Positions 34,362 through 42,647 of a stretch of DNA of 64,000 bases are shown here, one piece after another. Under the pieces are notes generated by a model that was not told the DNA's origin, made no database searches, and saw nothing but the letters and a program-made list of their open reading frames with translations. This DNA is from CAVVEC01 sp963770485 (lineage in GTDB: Bacteria > Acidobacteriota > Terriglobia > Terriglobales > Acidobacteriaceae): assembly GCA_963770485.1 (NCBI GenBank), contig CAVYPX010000016.1, forward strand, positions 682,001 through 746,000. The letters run 5' to 3'. The position numbers were made by a program, and so were the translations under genes. How positions within the stretch are numbered: the stretch's first letter is position 1; each line of letters opens with the position of its first letter.

Positions 34362-35651
34362 ATGCCAGTCACGAATATTGTGAATATCCACGCCCGTGAA
34401 GTGCTCGATTCACGCGGCAATCCGACGGTAGAAGCGGAAGTCATTCTGGGCGACGGCTCACACGGACGCGCGATTGTGCCTAGCGGCGCCTCGACCGGCG
34501 AACACGAAGCGGTCGAACTGCGCGATGGCGACAAGAAGCGCTATTTGGGCAAGGGTGTGCTCAAAGCGGTCGCCAACGTGAACGGAGAAATCGCCGAGGC
34601 CTTGGCCGATTTTGACGCTGCCGATCAGAGAAGCCTGGATCAGAAGATGATCGAACTCGACGGCACGCCCAATAAGAGCCGCCTCGGAGCCAATGCGATT
34701 CTGGCCGTCTCCATGGCTGCGGCACGCGCCGCCGCGTCGTTTTTTGCCTTGCCGCTTTACCGCTACCTGGGCGGGCCCGCCAACACCCTCCCGGTCCCGA
34801 TGATGAACATTTTGAACGGCGGCGCCCATGCCGACAACAACGTCGACTTCCAGGAATTCATGGTGATGCCGGTGGGAGCAAAGTCATTTTCCGAAGCTTT
34901 GCGCTGGGGCGTCGAGGTCTTCCACACGCTAAAAGGTGTGCTCAAGAAGCGCGGCTACAACACTGCGGTCGGCGATGAAGGCGGCTTCGCGCCGTCGCTG
35001 AAGTCGAACGTCGAGGCGATTGAAGTAGTGCTTGAAGCCATTCAGCAAGCTGGCTACAAACCCGGTTCACAGATTGCCATCGCCCTCGATCCCGCGGCCA
35101 GCGAGCTTTATAAGGACGGCAAGTACATTTTCAAGAAATCGGACAAGTCGGCCAAGAGTTCCAAAGAGATGGTGCATTATTGGATGAAATGGGCGACCGA
35201 CTATCCCATCGTGTCACTGGAGGATGGTCTCGCCGAGGACGACTGGGACGGCTGGCAGATGCTGACCAAAGAACTCGGGGGCAAAATCCAGCTTGTGGGC
35301 GATGACATTTTCGTCACCAACATTGAGTTTCTGCAAAAGGGAATTGATAAGAACGTCGCCAACTCGATCCTGATCAAAGTCAACCAGATCGGCACGGTCA
35401 GCGAAACACTCGATGCGATCGACCTGGCGCGGCGGAATGGCTACACCTCAGTGATCTCGCACCGCTCGGGCGAGACGGAAGATACGTTCATTGCTGACTT
35501 GGCGGTCGCTACAGGAGCGGGGCAGATCAAGACTGGCTCCGCCTCCCGCACGGATCGCATCGCAAAGTACAACCAGTTGTTAAGGATTGAAGAAGAGTTG
35601 GGCGGGGCGGCAAGGTTTCTGGGATTGAAGGCGCTGAACTACAAAAGCTGA
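34362..35651 (+). CDS. eno: Enolase
   Basis: Enolase interconverts 2-phosphoglycerate and phosphoenolpyruvate. The 429-residue protein shows the normal motifs throughout: REVLDSRGNPTVEAEV near the N-terminus, GAGAS-like PSGASTGEHEA substrate loop, GGAHADNNVDFQEFM, GDEGGFAPS, the metal ligands in SLEDGLAEDDWDGW and VGDDIFVTN, and the signature VISHRSGETEDTFIADLAV near the C-terminus. Length is normal. gpmI, the preceding glycolytic step, is encoded 2 kb downstream on the same strand, separated by a gene remnant, a toxin-antitoxin pair and dinB. Confidence 0.97.
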   Translation: MPVTNIVNIHAREVLDSRGNPTVEAEVILGDGSHGRAIVPSGASTGEHEAVELRDGDKKRYLGKGVLKAVANVNGEIAEALADFDAADQRSLDQKMIELDGTPNKSRLGANAILAVSMAAARAAASFFALPLYRYLGGPANTLPVPMMNILNGGAHADNNVDFQEFMVMPVGAKSFSEALRWGVEVFHTLKGVLKKRGYNTAVGDEGGFAPSLKSNVEAIEVVLEAIQQAGYKPGSQIAIALDPAASELYKDGKYIFKKSDKSAKSSKEMVHYWMKWATDYPIVSLEDGLAEDDWDGWQMLTKELGGKIQLVGDDIFVTNIEFLQKGIDKNVANSILIKVNQIGTVSETLDAIDLARRNGYTSVISHRSGETEDTFIADLAVATGAGQIKTGSASRTDRIAKYNQLLRIEEELGGAARFLGLKALNYKS

Positions 35652-35681
35652 TGAGCTTTGCGATTCGGCTGATGTCGAGAT

Positions 35682-36185
35682 TTAGATCGGGGGTCGATAG
35701 CCCCATATTTTGCCAAAGTCTTTTCTACATTCTTCCAGGCGTTCGCTCGACCCGCTTGAAGGCGCGCATTTCAGGCGCAAGTACAGCGCGTTCAGAATCA
35801 AGACGTGCGATAGTCGCAACGCGAATATTACTTCGTGATCCTGAGGCTTTGCGCTGGTTTCAATGACACCACCCGGCCGCACTTGAGATAGGTGGCGAAG
35901 CATGAACACTGCGCTCGGGTGGACGTATGCGGACGTATAGTTGAATGCAAGAGCGTGGAACTGGCTCGGGATACCCACATCCTCGGCCATTTTCAGAGTT
36001 TCCTTATCGCTCCATTTCAACTTTATGCGCTTTCCTGCAGCATATTCGGGAACCTCCTCGAGAATTACGCGATGCACTTCCGGCATGCCCTTCTCTGCAT
36101 CCGGTATGTTGCGTAAGAACATTGCCCATTGTGAATGAAACGCAGCATAGGCTTTTGTCTCACGCTCGTTGGCATGGTCGATAGC
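35682..36185 (-). pseudogene. 5'-truncated DUF5677-like gene
   Basis: A minus-strand frame of 146 codons from ATG 36122 encodes a plausible protein with FNYTSAYVHPSAVFML, like the conserved segment of DUF5677 proteins, which are usually about 250-300 residues. Coding similarity continues upstream of that ATG (codons for NERETKAYAAFHSQW) to an in-frame TAA near 36193, with no start codon in this part. I read this as a gene that lost its 5' half, with the vapBC promoter beginning just outside. Translation from the internal ATG remains possible. Confidence 0.55.
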
Positions 36186-36186
36186 A

Positions 36187-36214
36187 TTGACTTAGTCCAT
36201 GACTTAGCTATAAT
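36187..36214 (+). promoter_or_regulatory. vapBC promoter with direct-repeat operator
   Basis: TTGACT (36187-36192), 16-nt spacer, TATAAT (36209-36214), seven bases before the antitoxin ATG. GACTTAG occurs twice in direct orientation (36189-36195 and 36201-36207) between and over the boxes. This is the kind of site a VapB/Phd antitoxin occupies for autorepression. The predicted leader is very short or absent. Confidence 0.65.
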
Positions 36215-36220
36215 AACCTC

Positions 36221-36448
36221 ATGGAAGTCAATATCCACGAGGCCAAGACCCACCTGTCGCGCCTGCTCGAACGTGTAGCTTTGGGCGAGGAAGTCATTAT
36301 TGCCAAGTCGGGCAAACCGGTCGCCAAGCTCGTGCCGGTTTCATCCGCGCGGAGCAAATTCAAGTTCGGTTCGGCCAAGGGAAAGTTCGTCGTCCCCGAT
36401 GATTTCAATGATCCCTTGCCCAAGGAAATAGAGGACCTCTTCTGGTGA
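36221..36448 (+). CDS. Phd/YefM-type antitoxin (VapB-like)
   Basis: A 75-residue antitoxin. The N-terminal MEVNIHEAKTHLSRLLERVALGEEVIIAKSGKPVAKLVP is the Phd/YefM DNA-binding fold. The C-terminal part (KGKFVVPDDFNDPLPKEIEDLFW) is the region that wraps and blocks the toxin. Its TGA overlaps the toxin GTG (GTGA), ensuring coupled synthesis. It would bind the PIN toxin and repress its own promoter at 36187-36214. Confidence 0.9.
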   Translation: MEVNIHEAKTHLSRLLERVALGEEVIIAKSGKPVAKLVPVSSARSKFKFGSAKGKFVVPDDFNDPLPKEIEDLFW

Positions 36449-36825
36449 GAGTCCTGCTCGATACCCACACTTTTCTTTGGGCAATTACCGATGCGTCTCG
36501 ATTGTCGGTCAAGGCTCGAGCCTTGATGACTTCTGCCGAATCCTGGTTCAGCGTGGCGAGCATTTGGGAGGTAATCGTAAAGGTTCAGTCGGGGAAATTA
36601 TCTCTGCCACGGCCTACGGGCCCATTCCTCACCTCGGAGTTGGCTTCGAGTGGAGTCCAGATATTGCCGGTCACCCTGAACCATGTGCTTCGTGTCGAGA
36701 GCCTCGAACCCCATCACCGCGACCCCTTCGACCGCGTCCTGGTTGCCCAGAGTATCGAGGAGAACCTGCCCATACTCACCGCCGACCGGGTCTTTGACAA
36801 GTATCCCGTGAAGGTTATCTGGTAA
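36445..36825 (+). CDS. vapC: PIN-domain ribonuclease toxin (VapC-like)
   Basis: A 126-residue PIN-domain protein, expected to cut RNA when freed from the antitoxin. The acidic active-site residues are in place: D6 in RVLLDTHTFLWA, E in ASIWEVIVK near residue 42, D in HRDPFDRVLVAQS near residue 95 and D in LTADRVFDKY near residue 114. It starts at a GTG overlapping the antitoxin stop. The length is typical and the gene appears intact. Together with the antitoxin it forms a type II toxin-antitoxin system lodged between eno and gpmI. Confidence 0.92.
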   Translation: MRVLLDTHTFLWAITDASRLSVKARALMTSAESWFSVASIWEVIVKVQSGKLSLPRPTGPFLTSELASSGVQILPVTLNHVLRVESLEPHHRDPFDRVLVAQSIEENLPILTADRVFDKYPVKVIW

Positions 36826-36835
36826 GCGCCACGGA

Positions 36836-37339
36836 TCAAAATCCCATCGTGTCATCCGCCGAAGGTCCGTACGTCGCCGGTAGCGGCTTATCATTCAGCC
36901 GCAGATACACACCCAGCTGGGCGCGGTGATGCACCAGATGATTCAGGAACATTTGCCGGTAAGCCAGAAATCGCGACCCGCTGAAAATGGGCTTGCCCTG
37001 AAAGCTCAGCTTCCAGGGTTGCAACCAGGCGTCATCCTTCGTGTTCTGCAGTGCGGCCCGGGCCGTGGAAACATTTTCATCAAAGGCCTTCAGCAGGCCG
37101 GCCAGTTCAAAGGGCGGACGCGGGCGGCCTCCGGCGGTAGAAAAATCCAGCTCCGGAGTGGTCAGCACGGTAGCGCCGAAACCGGCCAGTTCGGCCACGT
37201 GCGGCGCCAACTTGTCCAGCGGCATGGACTTGGGATGCGGCGCAAAGCCTTTCTTATCGAATGGCACCCGCTCCAACGTGATGCGCGTGGTTTTCATTTC
37301 GTGATCAAATTCCAGTAGTAGAAGTTCGCTGATAGACAT
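36836..37339 (-). CDS. DinB-family putative metal-dependent enzyme
   Basis: A 167-residue protein of the DinB/YfiT fold, a four-helix bundle with a metal site. The third metal motif is visible as NHLVHHRAQLGVYLR near residue 135; the first histidine may lie near residue 46 in APHVAELAGF. Relatives are thiol-dependent S-transferases (bacillithiol, mycothiol or glutathione) or uncharacterised. It is convergent with the toxin gene, 10 bp apart. No SOS box is evident; the family name does not by itself indicate DNA-damage induction. Confidence 0.85.
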   Translation of the reverse strand: MSISELLLLEFDHEMKTTRITLERVPFDKKGFAPHPKSMPLDKLAPHVAELAGFGATVLTTPELDFSTAGGRPRPPFELAGLLKAFDENVSTARAALQNTKDDAWLQPWKLSFQGKPIFSGSRFLAYRQMFLNHLVHHRAQLGVYLRLNDKPLPATYGPSADDTMGF

Positions 37340-37395
37340 GAGTTCCTCCGCCGTCAGTATAAATGCGAGCTCGCGCCCGGCAGAGAAACCTTTTC

Positions 37396-37568
37396 CACCA
37401 CAGAGTCACGGAGGCACAGAGAGAATTAAGACAAGAAATCTATTGCATGGCATATTGGGAGCGATCCATCAATTTGCGCTCGACTTCCAATCCCGATTTG
37501 AAACTCTCCAGCCCCTCCTATAGATTCTTTTCTTGGTGTTTTCACTATGCCTCTGTGACTCTGTGGTG
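37396..37568. repeat. 173-bp inverted-repeat element (CACCACAGAGTCAC family)
   Basis: A left arm CACCACAGAGTCACGGAGGC (from 37396) is matched by a right arm ending CTCTGTGACTCTGTGGTG (to 37568); about 20 of 22 bases pair. About 129 bp lie between the arms with no coding signal. It fills most of the 298-bp gap before gpmI and belongs to the dispersed family also at 7374, 13123 and 39251. Confidence 0.7.
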
Positions 37569-37637
37569 AACTGGCTGTGCCGCGAAAATCCGTGGCCATT
37601 GTTTTTGCTGAAAGCTGATAGCTGAAAGCCGAAAGCC

Positions 37638-39251
37638 ATGACTCGTCCCAAACCTCTTGTCCTCATCATCCTCGACGGCTGGGGATACCGCGCCGAAACC
37701 AAGGCCAACGCCATTGCCCTCGCCCGCAAGCCCAATTACGATCGGCTGCTGCGCGAGTATCCCAACACGCTCATCCAAACCAGCGGCAAGTATGTCGGCT
37801 TGCCGGACGGGCAGATGGGGAACAGCGAAGTCGGACATCTCAATATCGGCGCCGGTCGCATTGTGCACATGGACAGCACACGCATCGAGTTGATGATCCA
37901 GAACGGCGAGTTCTTCGCCCATCCCGTGCTGCTCGCCGCCATGAAAAATGCGCGAACTGGCGGTCGCCGCCTGCATCTTTTCGGCCTGCTCTCCGATGGC
38001 GGCGTGCACTCCTACCAGACTCATCTTTACGCGCTGCTCAAAATGGCCAAGCAGCAAGGTGTTGACCGCGTCTTCGTCCACGCTTTCATGGACGGGCGCG
38101 ACACCCTGCCCACGAACGGCGCCGGCTATCTCGAACAACTTCAGCAGAAGATGCGCGAGTACAACACGGGCAAGATCGCAACCGTTAATGGCCGCTATTA
38201 CGCCATGGATCGCGACCGCCGCTGGGAGCGCATCGCCAAGGCTTTCAACGCCATGGTGTATGGCGACGGCGAAGGCGGCAAGTACGTCGACCCGGTGCAG
38301 GGCATGAAGGACTCCTACAACAAAGGTGTGACCGACGAATTCATCGTGCCCTTCGTCTGCGTGGACAACCGTGGTGAGCCGCTAGGCACGATCCGCGACG
38401 AAGATTCCTGCTTCTGCTTCAACTTCCGCGCCGACCGCGTGCGCCAGATCACCCGCGCCCTCACACGCAATAGCGGGCTCAACGACAAAGGCGGTCGCGA
38501 TCTCCCCGGAGCGGAGGATCTCGACGCCACCATTCCACGCGACCGCGTGCCTAAGAACCTGCATTACGTTTGTATGACCCAATATGACAAGAATTTCAGC
38601 CTGCCGGTCGTGATTCCGCCGGAATCCCTCAATAACATTCTGGCCAACGTGATGGCGCAGATGAATCTCCGCAATCTGCGAGTAGCGGAAACCGAAAAAT
38701 ATGCCCATGTCACATATTTCTTCAACGGCGGTGTGGAGCAGCCATTTCCCGGTGAGGACCGCATCCTCGTTCCTTCGCCCAAGGTTGCCACTTACGACCT
38801 CAAACCGGAAATGTCTGCCGCCGGAATCGCGGATACGGTAGTCAAAGCCGTCAACGACGGCACCTTCGACGTGATTATCGTGAATTTCGCCAATGCTGAC
38901 ATGGTCGGGCACTCGGGAAAGATTGAACCCACGATCAAAGCGGTCGAAACTGTGGATGCATGCCTGGGACGCATTGAGCCGGCCGTCCGCGCAAAGGGCG
39001 GCGCCATGCTGATTACCGCCGACCATGGCAATGCCGAGATGATGATCGATCCCGCAAGCGGCGGCCCGCATACCGCACATACAACGAACCCCGTACCTTT
39101 CATCGTGATCGCCGAAAACAGCAAACAGTTCACCTTGAAACCCGACGGCTCGCTACGCGATATTTCGCCGACGATTCTGGGAATGCTCGGCATCCCCGAA
39201 CCAAAAGAAATGACCGGGCATGATTTGCGCATGATCGTGCAGAAGACATGA
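37638..39251 (+). CDS. gpmI: Cofactor-independent phosphoglycerate mutase
   Basis: GpmI interconverts 3- and 2-phosphoglycerate. The 537-residue protein has metal ligand D13 in LIILDGWGYR, the phosphoserine nucleophile S63 in GQMGNSEVGHLNIGAGR, then LHLFGLLSDGGVHSYQTHL, FVHAFMDGRDTLP, NGRYYAMDRDRRWER and, near the C-terminus, VNFANADMVGHSG and TADHGNAEMM. All known metal-binding segments are present and the length is normal. It provides the substrate of enolase encoded 2 kb upstream on the same strand. Confidence 0.97.
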   Translation: MTRPKPLVLIILDGWGYRAETKANAIALARKPNYDRLLREYPNTLIQTSGKYVGLPDGQMGNSEVGHLNIGAGRIVHMDSTRIELMIQNGEFFAHPVLLAAMKNARTGGRRLHLFGLLSDGGVHSYQTHLYALLKMAKQQGVDRVFVHAFMDGRDTLPTNGAGYLEQLQQKMREYNTGKIATVNGRYYAMDRDRRWERIAKAFNAMVYGDGEGGKYVDPVQGMKDSYNKGVTDEFIVPFVCVDNRGEPLGTIRDEDSCFCFNFRADRVRQITRALTRNSGLNDKGGRDLPGAEDLDATIPRDRVPKNLHYVCMTQYDKNFSLPVVIPPESLNNILANVMAQMNLRNLRVAETEKYAHVTYFFNGGVEQPFPGEDRILVPSPKVATYDLKPEMSAAGIADTVVKAVNDGTFDVIIVNFANADMVGHSGKIEPTIKAVETVDACLGRIEPAVRAKGGAMLITADHGNAEMMIDPASGGPHTAHTTNPVPFIVIAENSKQFTLKPDGSLRDISPTILGMLGIPEPKEMTGHDLRMIVQKT

Positions 39252-39277
39252 CCACCGAGGACACAAAGGACGCAGAG
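39251..39277. repeat. Copy of the ACCACCGAGGACAC-type dispersed repeat
   Basis: ACCACCGAGGACACAAAGG and the following CGCAGAG, immediately after the gpmI stop, resemble the arms of the dispersed CACCACAGAG family but as a single arm. Confidence 0.45.
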
Positions 39278-39453
39278 GGCTGGAAGGGCCGATTACTGAA
39301 GTGTTTTGCCCGCTAATTGACCAACTGCTTGTAACGTGCTCGATGACAGCCCCTTCCAACTTTCACTAAAGGACACGGACCACCGTTTTCCGTTCGTTGG
39401 CGCCAGCCGAATTGCCTCACGGTATGATTACGCCAGCTCTTGGGGCGGGTTTT

Positions 39454-40161
39454 ATGAGACCGGCTTTAGCCACGATCGGGCCGCTGTTAATGAGCGCTCT
39501 GGCGTTCAGCCAAGCCGGCCAGCCAACGACTGCCTCACAGCCGGCTGCGCCACAACCATCGAGCCAGCAATCGACAACTCAGCAACCAGCCAAAGAGCCG
39601 CCGGCAAAACCCCGGTCGGTGGCCGATGCCGCCCGTGCTTCGAAACAAGCACACGAGTCCGCGCCGCCGCAGAAGGTTTACCGAAACAAAGATTTGGCCG
39701 ATAGCACAGGCCCCGACAATGCTCAGAGCAGCAGCGCCGGTACCACAGCTACTCCGCCCGCCAAATCTACGCCATCTCAACCTGCTTCCCGCCCTGCCAA
39801 GACCGCCGACGAGATCGTTATGGAAAAAGAGAAGAGCTTCGAGGCGCAAGGGAACGTTTTCAAGAGGCAGATCCTGGTGCAGAAGGGCAAGATCATCGAT
39901 ATTCAGAATCAAAGTCAAAATCTGTATGCACAGTTGAATGCATGGAGCGTGGAGCACCACTACGACGCCAATCCTGCGATGTGTTGGACATCGGACTACA
40001 ACAACCCTTACTTCAAAGACTGGTGTGCGATAGGGAGAGGTCTGCAAGCCGCCTACGATGCGTCGGAGCGTCAACTTGCGCAGGAAAAGGCACGGCTCGA
40101 GCAGATGCAGGAAGACATCCGCCGCAAGGGATACGGTAACGCCATCTACGATGCAGACTGA
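39454..40161 (+). CDS. Exported P/Q/S-rich protein, unknown
   Basis: About 235 residues. A signal peptide (MRPALATIGPLLMSALAFSQA) is followed by a low-complexity linker of about 100 residues rich in P, Q, A, S and T. A C-terminal helical domain follows (EKEKSFEAQGNVFKRQILVQ, then NLYAQLNAWSVEHHYDANP and a final QLAQEKARLEQMQEDIRRKG likely coiled-coil). Two cysteines (MCWTS and DWCAIG) may form a disulfide. ATGs at 39397 and 39424 are alternative starts. The layout suggests a periplasmic or wall-associated protein reaching across peptidoglycan; function unknown. Confidence 0.7.
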   Translation: MRPALATIGPLLMSALAFSQAGQPTTASQPAAPQPSSQQSTTQQPAKEPPAKPRSVADAARASKQAHESAPPQKVYRNKDLADSTGPDNAQSSSAGTTATPPAKSTPSQPASRPAKTADEIVMEKEKSFEAQGNVFKRQILVQKGKIIDIQNQSQNLYAQLNAWSVEHHYDANPAMCWTSDYNNPYFKDWCAIGRGLQAAYDASERQLAQEKARLEQMQEDIRRKGYGNAIYDAD

Positions 40162-40432
40162 CGGGATTATCAGGCAGGGTTGTCTGCTCCTCATTGATGT
40201 TTGGCGGAGTGATGGTTGGGTGCTCAGAATCAGGCGACTTTCTCGCCGCTAGTTCCTTCACTGATTCCAAATCGACTTCCAGAAATTAGCGCGCACTCTT
40301 GTGGCGTTCGCCGCGACGCTCCGCGACACGATTACTCGCGTCACTGCGTTATGCGACGAACCTGTTCCCTTTTTTCGTTACACTGGTTGCAGGCGGCGAT
40401 CTGCCGCGACGCAGGGATTGAAAGTTGACCTC

Positions 40433-40615
40433 GTGAAACGGCAACTCATGTTCTTTGGATTTCAAGCGCTCGCTTTGGCCTGGGCCATCGTTGTTCTGCT
40501 CCGCACCGTGGACTTGGGCTGGGGCACATTCACCGGAATTGGCCTGGGGATGCTGGGCGCCCTTCCCATCTCTTTTCTTGGAATCAGAATCCATTCCAGG
40601 CAGGGGAGGAAGTAG
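40433..40615 (+). CDS. Small two-helix membrane protein, unknown
   Basis: From the GTG at 40433 the product is 60 residues: VKRQLMFFGFQALALAWAIV and a second helix near ISFLGIRI, with a Gly-rich loop GWGTFTGIGLGMLGALP. A TTG at 40418 is an alternative start, and an ATG at 40301 seems too far upstream. No family recognised. It lies about 95 bp before the cytochrome-monooxygenase-like gene on the same strand and may be its operon partner. Confidence 0.5.
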   Translation: MKRQLMFFGFQALALAWAIVVLLRTVDLGWGTFTGIGLGMLGALPISFLGIRIHSRQGRK

Positions 40616-40709
40616 AAGTTGGCATTCGCGACCGGACGACGCTGAAGCGGTTTTCCAAGGCACTAGCCGCCCGCATTTGCTTGAATCGAACCGTCCGGCA
40701 CTTCGAGGT

Positions 40710-42062
40710 ATGAATCGGAAAGGGAAGTCTGTCGTGGCGCGTCTCTTCTATGGCACTGTTGTTTTGTGGTTGCTGGCGTCTTCGGCTGCACTGCTGATAC
40801 AGACGAGTCGGACCGCCGATCCCAGCCGAACCGCCGCCGGCCCCACTTTCTACAGGGACGTTCTACCCATCTTGCAGCAGCACTGTCAGAGCTGTCACCG
40901 GCCGGGAGAGATCGCTCCCATGCCCTTCGTGACCTATGCGCAGACGCGTCTTTGGGCAGGCGCCATTCGTGAAGCTGTGCGTGCCAGGAAGATGCCCCCC
41001 TGGTTTGTGGACCCGTGCTGCGGTCACTTCGCCGGCGATCCCTCACTGACTCCGCAGCAGATTTTGACCCTATCGTCCTGGGCCGGGGCCAAAACGCCTG
41101 CCGGCGACCCGAATGATGCGCCACCATCCCCGAAGTGGGTCGAGGGCTGGAACATCCCACAGCCCGATGTCGTGGTGCAGATGCCTCAGCCGGTCACGAT
41201 TGCCGCTCAGGGCGATGTGCCGTACACCTATGAGGTCGTGCCCACAGGTTTTGCCGAGGGCAAGTGGGTGCAGATGTCGGAAGTGCGTCCCTCCAGCCGG
41301 GACCACGTGCATCATGCGGTCGTCTACATTCGCCCGCCAGATTCCAAATGGCTGCAGGGTGCCCCGGTTGGGGTGCCGTTTACCGCGGCCAGTCTGGCTG
41401 CTGACAAGCTTCGTCACGATGCGCGGGCCACCATCAGCGACCTACTTCTGGTGTATGCACCGGGAAGTTCACCAGACCACTGGCCCGATGGCATGGCGAA
41501 GTTTATTCCCGCCCACTCCGACCTGGTCTTCCAGATGCACTACACCACCAACGGCCACGCCGGCGCCGATCAGAGCAGCATTGCGATCGTGTTCGCCAAG
41601 CAGCCCCCGAAACAGCGTGTGATTACTCTTCAGCTGGCCAACGATCACGACACCATTCCTATCCCGGCAGGCGCTCAGAATTATCGCGTGGAAGTCCACG
41701 GCACGCTGCCCAACGACGCCACGCTGCTCGGCTTCTTTCCGCATATGCACTTGCGGGGGAAACGATTCGAGTACAACATCGTTCGTCCCGATAAGAGCGT
41801 GGAGACATTGCTGCGGGTGAATTACGATTTCTACTGGCAGTTGAGCTACCGGCTGGCGGAGCCGCGTTTGTTGAAGGCAGGCACCGATCTGCAGGCTGTC
41901 GCCTGGTATGACAACTCACGCCACAACCATCACAACCCTGATCCTAACAGCGCTGTAACCTGGGGTGATCAGACCTACAACGAAATGATGGTAGGGTTTT
42001 TCGACGTAGCGGTGCCGGCAGACGTGGACAAAGGGCAGTTTTTTGTCCGTCACTCCAACTAA
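40710..42062 (+). CDS. Exported c-type cytochrome fused to copper monooxygenase-like domain
   Basis: A 450-residue exported protein with an N-terminal membrane anchor or signal (LFYGTVVLWLLASSAALLI). A cytochrome c-like domain follows with haem motif CQSCH at residues 59-63 and a likely axial Met in RKMPPW. From about residue 150 the chain resembles peptidylglycine/dopamine monooxygenases: copper-ligand candidates in SRDHVHHAVVYIR, VFQMHYTTNGH and FPHMHLRGKRFEY. The ATG at 40710 is preferred because the longer frame upstream overlaps another gene. Substrate unknown. Fusion of a haem domain to a copper oxygenase fold hints at electron delivery to the copper site, which is inference. Confidence 0.82.
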   Translation: MNRKGKSVVARLFYGTVVLWLLASSAALLIQTSRTADPSRTAAGPTFYRDVLPILQQHCQSCHRPGEIAPMPFVTYAQTRLWAGAIREAVRARKMPPWFVDPCCGHFAGDPSLTPQQILTLSSWAGAKTPAGDPNDAPPSPKWVEGWNIPQPDVVVQMPQPVTIAAQGDVPYTYEVVPTGFAEGKWVQMSEVRPSSRDHVHHAVVYIRPPDSKWLQGAPVGVPFTAASLAADKLRHDARATISDLLLVYAPGSSPDHWPDGMAKFIPAHSDLVFQMHYTTNGHAGADQSSIAIVFAKQPPKQRVITLQLANDHDTIPIPAGAQNYRVEVHGTLPNDATLLGFFPHMHLRGKRFEYNIVRPDKSVETLLRVNYDFYWQLSYRLAEPRLLKAGTDLQAVAWYDNSRHNHHNPDPNSAVTWGDQTYNEMMVGFFDVAVPADVDKGQFFVRHSN

Positions 42063-42647
42063 CGGGTTAATGCCAGGGACTCACCGTTGCCACTTTTGTT
42101 CCCAGCAAAAATGGTGCACCAGACTTTACGGGACCGACGAGACGGCGACGGGAAACTTGAACCTGTTAATTCCCGCTTGGCAACTAAGTAATTAGCTGTA
42201 GCCACCTTGCAGGTGATGGTCCTATGCCTCGCCTGCAGCGCTGGAGTTGGGTGGCCGGCGCCAGCCCTCCCCGGTCTCGGGTTTGCCTGGGTCAAGGCGG
42301 CCTACCAATCTGCCCTCCCTGAAGGTGCAAAACATTTCATCTTGACCGCGGGTGCCAGCGGGACGATAATTGCCACCCGCGGCTAACCATGCGGTTTCTC
42401 GCGGCGGTCGCGCTGAGTAAGAGGGCCTTAATCATCAGCTCGCGGATGAAATTGGCCTTCGAGAGACTTCGTCTGATTGCATTGTTTTAGCTTTTGCTTT
42501 CTGCGCATTTTTTTGAATGGGCGCCCGGTGAAGTCGGAAGCGATGCACCGGCGCAAGAGTAACCCTTCGCACTTAATTTCCTGTCACTAGCTGCTTAGGC
42601 TTGCGACGGGAAAGGGAACAACAATTTTCTCTAGGAGGAGAAAACCG
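42063..42647. other. 585-bp intergenic leader region with hairpins
   Basis: No gene is supported. The region upstream of the HAF gene contains GCAGCGCTGGAGTT at 42235-42248, a motif repeated at 56614 before another secreted-protein gene, followed at both places by GG...CCGG. A perfect hairpin CCGCGGGTG (42346-42354)/CACCCGCGG (42374-42382) lies further on. The end carries the AGGAGGAGAAAACCG ribosome site of the HAF gene. It may encode a structured leader or small RNA. Confidence 0.5.

Noticed and set aside
36836..37339. DinB-family gene as a SOS-regulated DNA polymerase
   Set aside because: This is the DinB/YfiT four-helix metal fold, not polymerase IV; the names coincide.
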